From Paracoccaceae bacterium (GTDB lineage: Bacteria > Pseudomonadota > Alphaproteobacteria > Rhodobacterales > Rhodobacteraceae): DNA of 36,199 nt. Where the stretch lies: contig JACONK010000037.1 in assembly GCA_014323795.1 (NCBI GenBank), positions 365,418-401,616 on the forward strand. Reading direction: 5' to 3'. The stretch's first letter is position 1. Each line of letters begins with the position of its first letter. A model generated the notes under the pieces. It saw only the letters and a program-made list of their open reading frames with translations. It was not told the origin of the DNA and ran no database searches. Of this stretch, positions 16,420 to 24,257 are shown piece by piece. The position numbers and the translations under genes are program-made.

Positions 16420-18876
16420 ATGGCCCAAGACCTTCCTTCCACCGCCCGCGTCGTGATTGTCGGGGGAGGTATTATGGGCTGCGGGCTGGCCTACCATCTG
16501 GCCCACGAGGGCTGGGGGGCGGGAACAGTCCTTCTGGAAAAGGCAGAATTGACGTCTGGTTCCACCTGGCACGCGGCGGGACAGATTACCCATTCTACTT
16601 CGTCCTTCGGCCTTGGCAGGATTGTGGATTACAACATCGGACTCTATTCCGGCACCCTTGAGGCGGAGACCGGGCAGGCGGTGACCTGGCACGGCTGCGG
16701 CTCTTTCCGGTTGGCCTATGACGACGATGAGATGGACTGGCTGCGCCATACATTAAGCGTGGGCCGGGCGTTGGGCTTCAATATTGATTTGGTGGGGACG
16801 GCGCAGATTGCCGAACTGCACCCCTTCTACAATCTTGACGGTGTACGTGGTGCCCTGCACACGCCGGACGACGGGCATGTGGATCCGTCAAATGTGACCA
16901 TGGCACTTGCCGCAGGCGCACGCACCGGGGGTGTGCGCGTATTTCGGCACTGCCGGGCCACGAATATCACGCAGCAGCCGTCAGGCGAGTGGCGGGTGGA
17001 TACAGAAAAAGGGGCAATCACTTGCGAGCATGTGGTGAACGCGGGTGGAACCTATGCCCGCCAGATGGGCGAGTGGTCGGGCCTGCAGTTACCCATGACT
17101 TCTATGACGCACCATTACTTCGTGACCGATCCGGTGCCGGAGTTTGCCGACCTCGACTACGAATTGCCGGTCATCCGCGATGACAAGCTGGTGTCCGGAT
17201 ACATCCGGATGGAACAAAAACGCGGGCTGATCGGTGTCTACGAAAAGGAAAACCCTAACACAGTATGGGAGGATTACTGCCCGTGGGAGGCGGAGAACGA
17301 GCTTTTTGAAGCGGACTACGACCGTATCATGCCATGGTTGGAGAACGCGCTGGAGCGCATGCCGATCCTGGCCGAACTCGGAATTTCGCGCGACGTACAT
17401 GGGGCGATTTCCCACCCGCCGGACGGCAACCCGATGGTCGGCCCGGCCCCGGGCGTACGAAACTACTGGTGCTGCTGTGGTACACAGATCGGTATCGGCT
17501 GGGGTCCCGGCCTGACGCGGGAGCTGGCACGCTGGATGGTGCATGGGTCTGCGGACATAAGCATGCGCGAATATGACCCGCGCCGCTTCGGTGACTATGC
17601 CGACAAGCCCTGGCAGGTAATTAAGGCCAGGGAAGATTATTGCCTGCGCCACGAGATTCCGTTCCCGCATTTCAACCGTCTTGCCGGGCGCCCGGTAAAG
17701 CCGTCTCCGCTCTATGAGACGCTTAAGGAGAAGGGGGCAGTTTATGAGGAGGTCTTCGGCCACGAGCGTCCCCGCTGGTTCGCGAAGGGAATTGAGCAGC
17801 GGGATTACTACGGTTTCAAGCGCACACCTGTCCACAACATGGTCGCGGCTGAATGCAGGGCCGTGCGTGAGGCGGCGGGGATAATGGATATTTCCGCTTT
17901 TACGAAGGTGGAGATCTCCGGGCCGGATGCGGGAATTTTCCTTGATCGGCTGGTTCCCAACAAACTCCCCCGTACCGGGCGGATCGGACTTACCCACATG
18001 CTGAACCAGCGTGGACGTATCGAGATGGAGGTCACAGTCGCCCGTCTGGCCGAAGATCGCTTTTATATCGTCTGTGCCGCGTTCTTTGAACAGCGCCTGC
18101 TGGATCACCTGGCAGCACAGCAGGGCACGGAGAATGTGACCATAACCCTGCGTTCAAACGACTGGGCGGCGATCACGCTGAACGGTCCGAAGGCGCGGGA
18201 GATCCTGTGTGCGACCACATCTCAAGACCTTTCAAACGCCAGCTTCCCCTGGATGTCGCTTCGCGAGATAGACGTCGCCGGTCACAAAATCCAGGCCTTC
18301 CGCATGTCATACGCAGGTGAGTTAGGCTGGGAATTCCATGGCCCGCACGACGCTGTCAAGGCCACCTATGGTGCGCTTTGGGCAGCAGGTGCGCCGCATG
18401 GCCTGGCCGATTATGGCAGTTTCGCCATGAACACGCTGCGGATGGAAAAAGGATTCAAGGGTGCCGGTGAACTGACCAACGAGGTTACGCTGCCAGAGGC
18501 GGATGTGATGCGATTTGTGAATCTTGACAAAAACTATCTGGGTGCCGAAGCCACTCGTGCAAGTATGAGCTCAAATACCAGGCCCTGGGTTTGTGCATAC
18601 CTGTCCATCGAACCCGACGGGGTTGAGGACGGCCACGGGGGTGAAGCCGTGCTGATGGGTGATCAGGTCGTCGGTTCCACCAGTTCGGTTGCCTATGGCC
18701 ACAGTGTCGGCACGATACTTGCTTTCGCATACGTGAAACCGGAGGCAGCGGAGCCCGGCACAGACCTTTCCGTCATAATCGCAGGCAAATCCCGGGCAGC
18801 GAAAGTGCTGGGTGAGCCTGCCTACGATCCGAAATCCGCGCTTCCGCGCACCGATGCAAAAATTGAAAAAATATGA
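16420..18876 (+). CDS. Dimethylglycine/sarcosine dehydrogenase-like flavoprotein with GcvT domain
   Basis: An 818-residue FAD- and folate-dependent N-demethylating dehydrogenase. The N-terminal DAO-type FAD domain has VIVGGGIMG (12-20) and STWHAAG (48-54), where H51 matches the histidine that binds FAD covalently in dimethylglycine dehydrogenase. A linking FAO-type domain follows (about 370-430), then the GcvT-like tetrahydrofolate domains (from about 450), which capture the one-carbon unit as methylene-THF. The start at 16420 has a GAGGTG site; the ATG at 16384 is too far upstream. It is the first gene of the plus-strand arm and overlaps the next gene by 4 bases. With the Rieske oxygenase it could remove successive methyl groups from a betaine. 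The substrate could be dimethylglycine, sarcosine or an N-methylproline-type compound. Confidence 0.9.
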   Translation: MAQDLPSTARVVIVGGGIMGCGLAYHLAHEGWGAGTVLLEKAELTSGSTWHAAGQITHSTSSFGLGRIVDYNIGLYSGTLEAETGQAVTWHGCGSFRLAYDDDEMDWLRHTLSVGRALGFNIDLVGTAQIAELHPFYNLDGVRGALHTPDDGHVDPSNVTMALAAGARTGGVRVFRHCRATNITQQPSGEWRVDTEKGAITCEHVVNAGGTYARQMGEWSGLQLPMTSMTHHYFVTDPVPEFADLDYELPVIRDDKLVSGYIRMEQKRGLIGVYEKENPNTVWEDYCPWEAENELFEADYDRIMPWLENALERMPILAELGISRDVHGAISHPPDGNPMVGPAPGVRNYWCCCGTQIGIGWGPGLTRELARWMVHGSADISMREYDPRRFGDYADKPWQVIKAREDYCLRHEIPFPHFNRLAGRPVKPSPLYETLKEKGAVYEEVFGHERPRWFAKGIEQRDYYGFKRTPVHNMVAAECRAVREAAGIMDISAFTKVEISGPDAGIFLDRLVPNKLPRTGRIGLTHMLNQRGRIEMEVTVARLAEDRFYIVCAAFFEQRLLDHLAAQQGTENVTITLRSNDWAAITLNGPKAREILCATTSQDLSNASFPWMSLREIDVAGHKIQAFRMSYAGELGWEFHGPHDAVKATYGALWAAGAPHGLADYGSFAMNTLRMEKGFKGAGELTNEVTLPEADVMRFVNLDKNYLGAEATRASMSSNTRPWVCAYLSIEPDGVEDGHGGEAVLMGDQVVGSTSSVAYGHSVGTILAFAYVKPEAAEPGTDLSVIIAGKSRAAKVLGEPAYDPKSALPRTDAKIEKI

Positions 18877-19967
18877 GCAATATACCGGACACAATGCGCG
18901 CGATGGTGCTGACCGGTCAGGGCGGCATGGAAGTGTACGAATTTCACACCGACTGGCCGGTACCAAAACCCGGTGCGGAAGACGTCCTGATTCGGGTGGC
19001 CGCCTGCGGATTGAACAATACGGACGTGAACACACGCTCCGGCTGGTATTCCAAGGCCGTAACGGGCGAAACTACCGGCGGTGCCTATGAGACCATCGAT
19101 AACGACGGTACCTGGGGCGGGGCACCACTGTCCTTTCCCCGCATCCAGGGCGCGGACGTCTGCGGGCACATTGTGGCGGTCGGCACCAATGTGGATACGG
19201 GTCGCATTGGTCAGCGGGTGATCACTGACAACTGGCTGCGCGACTGGGATGATCCGATGAACCGGGACAAAACCGCATACTTCGGATCGGAATCGGACGG
19301 TGGCTTTGCGGAATATACGAAGATCGATTACAGAAACGCGATCACCGTTAACTCGGCGTATTCCGATGCAGCGCTGGCGACGTTCTCCTGTTCCTGGTCA
19401 ACCGCCGAAGGGATGCTGGACCGTGCCGGCGTCGGCCCGGGCGACCGGGTGCTGATCACTGGTGCATCCGGTGGCGTCGGGTCGGCCCTGATCGGGCTGG
19501 CCAATCGGCGCGGGGCAATGACCATCGCCCTGGCATCGAAAGCCAAACACGCCGAAGTCGCGCCGCTGAACCCCACCCACCTGCTGCCGCGTGCTCCGGA
19601 CGACCTGCCGGAGGCACTAAAAGCGGCAACTGGTTTTGACAAGGTTACCGTCGTTGCGGACATCGTCGGGGGGCCGTATTGGGAGACGCTGATCAACGTG
19701 CTTGCCCGGGGCGGGCGCTACACCTGTTCCGGTGCTATTGCCGGGCCTATAGTCGAAATGGACCTGCGCACCTTCTACCTGAACGACCTCACATTCACCG
19801 GTTCCACCGTGATTGCCCCCCATGTGACCGAAAACCTCGTGAAATACATCGGGGCCGGGGAAGTCAAACCGGTGCTCGCCGCAACTTATCCGCTGGAACA
19901 GCTGCCAGAAGCACAGCAGGCTTTCATCGACAAAAAGCACACCGGAAACATCGTGGTGACGATGTGA
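18873..19967 (+). CDS. MDR-superfamily oxidoreductase (quinone reductase/alcohol dehydrogenase-like)
   Basis: A 364-residue medium-chain dehydrogenase/reductase. The N-terminal GroES-like domain contains VAACGLNNTDVNTR and GADVCGHIVAVG; the Rossmann NAD(P)-binding domain has VLITGASGGVGSALIGLANRRGA (AxGGVG type). The structural-zinc cysteine cluster is absent and the catalytic-zinc Glu of the usual GHE is replaced (CGHIV). A zinc-independent enoyl or quinone reductase type is therefore more likely than a true alcohol dehydrogenase. It is coupled to the flavoprotein gene upstream (ATGA overlap) and to the cupin gene downstream (GTGA overlap). The exact substrate is unknown. Confidence 0.85.
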   Translation: MSNIPDTMRAMVLTGQGGMEVYEFHTDWPVPKPGAEDVLIRVAACGLNNTDVNTRSGWYSKAVTGETTGGAYETIDNDGTWGGAPLSFPRIQGADVCGHIVAVGTNVDTGRIGQRVITDNWLRDWDDPMNRDKTAYFGSESDGGFAEYTKIDYRNAITVNSAYSDAALATFSCSWSTAEGMLDRAGVGPGDRVLITGASGGVGSALIGLANRRGAMTIALASKAKHAEVAPLNPTHLLPRAPDDLPEALKAATGFDKVTVVADIVGGPYWETLINVLARGGRYTCSGAIAGPIVEMDLRTFYLNDLTFTGSTVIAPHVTENLVKYIGAGEVKPVLAATYPLEQLPEAQQAFIDKKHTGNIVVTM

Positions 19968-20752
19968 ATGCGCTTGACCAGCTGCTGGAAGATGTGAGGT
20001 ACGCCCATGCCACGCACCCGCAGTCGGCAGATTTTAAGCCGTTCCCGGATGATCCGGAACCGGCCGCGCTGTCCGCCCCGCATCTGCCCTGTGCCGGGTA
20101 CTTTTACCGGGGCAGTGCCATGGTGGCTGATCCCGACACGTTTACCCGGGCGATCCGCCGTGCCGACGGACAGGCCAATTGGCGCAGAACCTGCGCCAAT
20201 ACATCAATCAGCGAAGACTTTCTGGACCGGTTCGGCTGCGACTGCATCATCGGTTGTGGCGGTACGTATCACAATGCACAGATGGCACGTTACATGGTAA
20301 CGCTGCCTCCGGGGCTTTACTATCCTTGGCATCACCATATGGCAGGGGTTCTGCAGGCCGGGGCTGCCGTTTGCCATGCGTCCATGCAATCCCATGCGAT
20401 GGAAACCGTGGACAGTTCGGTTCTGTGTTACGTGGTCTGGCGCAACCATCTGTGCCTGTCGCCCGTCCTGACCGAATCGACAGGTGCATTGGGGATGAGC
20501 CTGCACACCACCCTGTATGCCTTGCGCACCGCGCTTCGGGCATATGCCTGTGACCAAGCCCCTGATATTAAAGTGTTTTGCGGTCGGCTGATGGATGCGG
20601 CTGTGGCCAGGATACCTTTGCCACCCGGCCATCACCGGGGCGTGGATTCGCTGCCGGCGCAAGCGGCTCCGGCGACCCGGCCGCTTCTGGCCACCGCCTT
20701 CTGGCGCAGGTACCGGCTGGAAGCGAAATCCGGGATCGGAGCCAGCGCATGA
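19964..20752 (+). CDS. DddQ-like cupin (DMSP lyase family) lacking part of the metal site
   Basis: A 262-residue protein with a GTG start overlapping the previous stop (GTGA). The region SEDFLDRFGCDCIIG...GLYYPWHHH and the later HASMQSHAMETVDSSVLCYVVWRN match the conserved flanks of DddQ-type cupin DMSP lyases, which split DMSP to dimethyl sulfide and acrylate. The family normally has H-x3-E-x-Y and a further ~20-30 residues between HHH and the HAM histidine. Here HHHMAGVLQAGAAVCH joins the two directly, so the metal-binding Glu and Tyr are missing. About 88 residues follow the WRN segment, longer than the family's usual end. The frame is open and tightly coupled to both neighbours, so it is not an obvious pseudogene. 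It is either inactive, or has a changed function. Family assignment is from remembered motifs. Confidence 0.6.
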   Translation: MNALDQLLEDVRYAHATHPQSADFKPFPDDPEPAALSAPHLPCAGYFYRGSAMVADPDTFTRAIRRADGQANWRRTCANTSISEDFLDRFGCDCIIGCGGTYHNAQMARYMVTLPPGLYYPWHHHMAGVLQAGAAVCHASMQSHAMETVDSSVLCYVVWRNHLCLSPVLTESTGALGMSLHTTLYALRTALRAYACDQAPDIKVFCGRLMDAAVARIPLPPGHHRGVDSLPAQAAPATRPLLATAFWRRYRLEAKSGIGASA

Positions 20753-21852
20753 AAATCACACGCATCCGCATTTACAAGACCCCGTTGCCTTACGCGGATG
20801 GCTGCTATGCCTGGGGGGCGGGTAACCGGATAGAGGTCGCGCAGGCCTCGGTGGTGGTTATCGATACGGATGCGGGTCTGCAGGGATGCGGCGAGTTCAC
20901 ACCCTGTGGCGAAAATTATATGTTTGCGCATTCCGAAGGGGTAGAGGCGATCGCCCGGCTCATCGCGCCTGCGCTGCTCGGCGAAGACCCGCGCCAGGTC
21001 GCGCGGATGGAACGCCAGATGGACAGGCTGGTCCAGGGCCACGGCTACGCCAAGGCCCCCTTTGATGCCGCGTTCTGGGATATTCTCGGGCAGGCCACAA
21101 ACCAGCCGGTCTGGATGCTGCTTGGTGGCAAACTTACGGACGGTGCGCCCATGTACCGGGTTGTGCCTCAGTGCGGTATGACAGAGACCCGGGCCGAGAT
21201 GGATCGTCATCGTGCCAGCGGATATCGCCAGTTTCAGATCAAGGTCGGCGCGGATTGGGCAGCCGATATTGAACACATTCGTGCTACGGTTCCACTGCTT
21301 GAGCCGGGGGAGCAGGCCATGGTCGACGCCAATCAGGGGTGGCGTGTGGATGATGCGATCCGTGTGGCGCGGGCGACGAAGGATCTTGATTTCATCCTCG
21401 AACAACCTTGCCGCACCTATGAGGAGTGCCAGCAGGTACGCCGGGTGGTGGACCTGCCGATGAAACTTGACGAATGTGTGACAGGCCTTCAGGCTGCCCG
21501 GCGGATCGTGACGGACCGGGGAGCGGAAATCTGCTGCCTGAAAATCTCGAACCTCGGTGGTTTGTCGAAGGCGCGGCGGGTGCGGGATTATATGGTCGAT
21601 AACCGAATACCCGTGGTGGCGGAGGACACCTGGGGCGGAGAGATTGCGACCACCGTGCTGAGCCACTTCGCGGCCTCGACACCCGCGGAGTATCTGGTAA
21701 ACTCCACCGATCTGATGAACTATAATACGCGGTCGACTGGTATCGGTGGTGCCGCGGCACGGGATGGCCGGATTTATGCACCCGACGCAGCGGGTCTGGG
21801 GGTGGTGCCGGATTTCAACAGCCTTGGGCAACCGGTGGCGGACTATGCATAG
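20749..21852 (+). CDS. Enolase-superfamily (mandelate racemase subgroup) enzyme 1
   Basis: A 367-residue enzyme with the N-terminal capping domain and (beta/alpha)-barrel of the mandelate racemase/muconate lactonizing group. Acid/base lysines are K165 (FQIKVGAD) and K265 (CLKISNLGG). Metal ligands lie in VDANQGW, ILEQPC and KLDECV. The paired lysines and the missing first lysine of the usual KxK match proline-betaine epimerases and cis-3-hydroxyproline dehydratase-type members. ATG 20749 overlaps the previous stop and is preceded by GGATCGGAG. Likely reaction: epimerisation or dehydration of an amino-acid or betaine alpha-carbon. I cannot tell which from sequence alone. Confidence 0.85.
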   Translation: MKITRIRIYKTPLPYADGCYAWGAGNRIEVAQASVVVIDTDAGLQGCGEFTPCGENYMFAHSEGVEAIARLIAPALLGEDPRQVARMERQMDRLVQGHGYAKAPFDAAFWDILGQATNQPVWMLLGGKLTDGAPMYRVVPQCGMTETRAEMDRHRASGYRQFQIKVGADWAADIEHIRATVPLLEPGEQAMVDANQGWRVDDAIRVARATKDLDFILEQPCRTYEECQQVRRVVDLPMKLDECVTGLQAARRIVTDRGAEICCLKISNLGGLSKARRVRDYMVDNRIPVVAEDTWGGEIATTVLSHFAASTPAEYLVNSTDLMNYNTRSTGIGGAAARDGRIYAPDAAGLGVVPDFNSLGQPVADYA

Positions 21853-21875
21853 GGTTTGTGATAACAGCTGTCGCG

Positions 21876-21894
21876 CCCCGGATCGGATCAGGGG
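21876..21894. repeat. 19-bp dispersed palindrome between two enolase-superfamily genes
   Basis: CCCCGGATC-G-GATCAGGGG: 9-base arms with one mismatch and a single central base, the same design as 14356-14374 and also preceded by CGCG. It lies in the 93-base gap between the first and second enolase-superfamily genes, the only substantial gap so far in this operon, and may affect message processing or stability. Confidence 0.55.
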
Positions 21895-21945
21895 GTTCCC
21901 GGGGGCCAGGGTATTCCGGCCTGGGACCGGGATCGGCAGGGCCTC

Positions 21946-23052
21946 ATGAAAATCACACGCATGTCCGTCTATCACGTTGATTTGCCGCTGGAATATCCCT
22001 ACTGGCTCTCTGGCGGGCGGTTGAAGTTCGAAACGCTTGATGCAACTCTGGTAAAGGTCGAAACTGACGCGGGCCTCACCGGTTGGGGGGAAGGGACGCC
22101 TTGGGGCCATACCTATGTGCCGGCCCATGGGCCGGGCATCCGGGCCGGGCTACAAACGATGGCACCATTCATTCTGGGGCTTGATCCGCGCCGTGTGCTC
22201 GATGTGGAGCGGGCAATGGATCTTGCATTGCCCGGACACCTCTACGCGAAATCGCCCGTAGATATGGCATGCTGGGACATCGCCGGGCAGGCGGCAGGGA
22301 TGACGATTGCCGATCTGCTGGGCGGCGGCAGTCGTACGCGGCGACCGATTGCATCGTCTGTCGGCACCAAAACAGCGGAGGAAACGCGGGAGGTCATGGC
22401 TCGCTACCGCGACCGCGGCTACACCGCCCATTCCGTGAAGATCGGCGGGGATGTGGACCGCGATATTGAACGTATCCGGGATGTGGAATCGCACCGGCCT
22501 GAGGGAGAGATTATCCTCTACGACGTGAACCGCAGCTGGACGCGCCAGCAGGCACTGCGGGTGATGCAGGCGACCGAGGATCTGCGGGTGATGTTCGAAC
22601 AGCCATGCGAAACTTTGGACGATATCGCCGCTATCCGACCCCTGCACAGGGCACCGGTAAGTGTGGATGAGACGCTCGTAACTTTGCAAGACGCCGTGCG
22701 GGTCGCACACGATGGCCTGGCAGAAGTGTTCGGGATCAAACTCAACCGGGTGGGGGGGCTCACCAAGGCCGCACGAATGCGGGATGTGGCATTGAGCCAC
22801 GGCATCGACATGTTCGTCATGGCCACCGGCGGGTCTGTGCTGGCTGATACGGAGGCACTGCATCTCGCGGCTACAATCCCGGATGCCAACTGCCATGCGG
22901 TGTGGGCTTGCCAGGATATGTTGACAGTAGATATAGCTGGCGGTCGAGGTCCCCGAAACCTGGACGGACATCTGCATCTGCCGGAGGCACCGGGCCTTGG
23001 CGTTGCACCGGATGAAGATGCCCTGGGGTCCCCGGGGGCTGTTTATGTGTAG
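21946..23052 (+). CDS. Enolase-superfamily (mandelate racemase subgroup) enzyme 2
   Basis: A 368-residue paralogue with K165 (HSVKIGGD) and K265 (GIKLNRVGG) as acid/base lysines and metal ligands in LYDVNRSW, MFEQPC and SVDETL. After the second lysine it differs from copies 1 and 3: MATGGSVLADTEA replaces the EDTWGGEI/ECTWGSDI segment, so the substrate pocket is probably different. The first 17 bases of the gene are identical to copy 1, and CGGGATCGG lies 9 bases ahead of both starts, showing the start region was duplicated with the gene. Function: probably epimerase or dehydratase on a substrate related to that of its neighbours; specificity unknown. Confidence 0.83.
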   Translation: MKITRMSVYHVDLPLEYPYWLSGGRLKFETLDATLVKVETDAGLTGWGEGTPWGHTYVPAHGPGIRAGLQTMAPFILGLDPRRVLDVERAMDLALPGHLYAKSPVDMACWDIAGQAAGMTIADLLGGGSRTRRPIASSVGTKTAEETREVMARYRDRGYTAHSVKIGGDVDRDIERIRDVESHRPEGEIILYDVNRSWTRQQALRVMQATEDLRVMFEQPCETLDDIAAIRPLHRAPVSVDETLVTLQDAVRVAHDGLAEVFGIKLNRVGGLTKAARMRDVALSHGIDMFVMATGGSVLADTEALHLAATIPDANCHAVWACQDMLTVDIAGGRGPRNLDGHLHLPEAPGLGVAPDEDALGSPGAVYV

Positions 23053-23111
23053 TTGGGTCGGACAGTGCCGCCGCACCCCGGAGTTCACCCGGTCAGGGGT
23101 AAACATTGCGC

Positions 23112-23126
23112 TTTTGCGCCGCAAAA
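23112..23126. promoter_or_regulatory. Perfect 15-base palindrome upstream of enzyme 3
   Basis: TTTTGCG-C-CGCAAAA lies 16 bases ahead of the third enolase-superfamily start, in a 90-base gap. It could be an operator or small hairpin that sets separate expression of the last two genes. No promoter boxes are evident. The pattern is seen; the role is inference. Confidence 0.3.
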
Positions 23127-23142
23127 AGATGATGACATACTG

Positions 23143-24246
23143 ATGAGAATCAGCAGCATAACGCTTTGGCAGGTTCCACTCACCAGCCACGACACCTACT
23201 ATATGGCTGGCGGGAAGACCTGCGACACGGTCACCTCAACAATCCTGAGGCTCACAACAGATACCGGCCAAGAGGGCTGGGGAGAGGTATGCCCCATCCC
23301 CCGCTACCTGCCTGCCTATGCAGGCGGTGTCGCCCCGGCTATCGAAGAGCTCGCCCCGGTTATCCTGAACGCCAGCCCGGTGGGGCCGGAAGCACTGATC
23401 GCTGCCTGCGACGCCTGCCTGCCCGGCCACCACTATGCCAAATCGGTGCTCGATATCGCCTTGTGGGATCTCACCGGTAAGGCCGCTGGCTTGCCGCTTT
23501 ACGGATTGCTTGGCGGGCGGATGAACGAAACCATGCCGCTCTACCACTCAATCACCTGCGTAGCACCCGACGAAATGGCGCACATCGCCGAGGATGCCTA
23601 CGCCCAGGGCATCCGGCAGTTCCAGGTCAAACTCGGCGCGGACGGCAATTGGGAAGCCGACGTTGCCCGCCTGCGCAAAGTGCGGGAAGCCGTCGGGGAC
23701 GGCCCGCTTATCTACGGTGACTGGAACTGTGGCACGGATCCGCTGACGGCAACCCGCGTGGGCCGGGCAGTGCGGGACGAAGACGTCATGCTTGAACAGC
23801 CCTGTGCCACTATCGCCCAGTGTGCCCAGGTCAAGGACGCCTGCGGACTGCCCATGAAGCTCGATGAAACTGCCCATGACACCGCGACCCTGCTGGAAGG
23901 GGCCGGACGCGGTTGCATGGATGCGGTAGCCGTGAAATTGTCAAAGTTCGGCGGTCTCTCCGCAGCCCGCCAAGCCCGGGATCTCTGCCTTCACCTCGGG
24001 GCAAAGATGTGCGTGGAATGCACCTGGGGTTCTGATATTGTAACTGCAGCCGTGCTTCACCTTGCGGCCAGTACGCCGGGTCGCGGGCTTCTCAACACGT
24101 GCGACCTGTCGGGGTATGTCATCCCCCGCGTCGCCACTGATTGTCCGCTGCGCAAGGATGGCACCATTGCCCCGCCGAAAGGGCCGGGGCTTGGTATCAC
24201 GCCGGACCAGGACGTGCTTGGCACACCCGTCGCGGATTTCAGATAA
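23143..24246 (+). CDS. Enolase-superfamily enzyme 3 (hydroxyproline-betaine epimerase-like)
   Basis: A 367-residue member with K163 (FQVKLGAD) and K265 (AVKLSKFGG), the same numbering I recall for 4-hydroxyproline betaine 2-epimerase (HpbD) of a roseobacter. Metal ligands lie in YGDWNCG, MLEQPC and KLDETA; the ECTWGSDIVTAAVLHLAAST segment resembles DAWGGDIVSAACTHIAST of HpbD as I remember it. ATG 23143 is preferred to the ATG at 23053, which would add a non-conserved, Pro-rich leader, although the ribosome-binding site (AAAAAGA) is modest. It is the best clue to the pathway substrate, but HpbD identity is not proven. Confidence 0.82.
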   Translation: MRISSITLWQVPLTSHDTYYMAGGKTCDTVTSTILRLTTDTGQEGWGEVCPIPRYLPAYAGGVAPAIEELAPVILNASPVGPEALIAACDACLPGHHYAKSVLDIALWDLTGKAAGLPLYGLLGGRMNETMPLYHSITCVAPDEMAHIAEDAYAQGIRQFQVKLGADGNWEADVARLRKVREAVGDGPLIYGDWNCGTDPLTATRVGRAVRDEDVMLEQPCATIAQCAQVKDACGLPMKLDETAHDTATLLEGAGRGCMDAVAVKLSKFGGLSAARQARDLCLHLGAKMCVECTWGSDIVTAAVLHLAASTPGRGLLNTCDLSGYVIPRVATDCPLRKDGTIAPPKGPGLGITPDQDVLGTPVADFR

Positions 24247-24257
24247 GGGGATAAACC

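Noticed and set aside
17089-18108. Minus-strand open frame of 339 codons
   Set aside because: Antisense to the dimethylglycine-dehydrogenase-like gene; no motif.
20632-22128. Minus-strand open frame of 498 codons
   Set aside because: Antisense to enolase-superfamily genes 1 and 2, whose catalytic residues are intact; no domain recognised.
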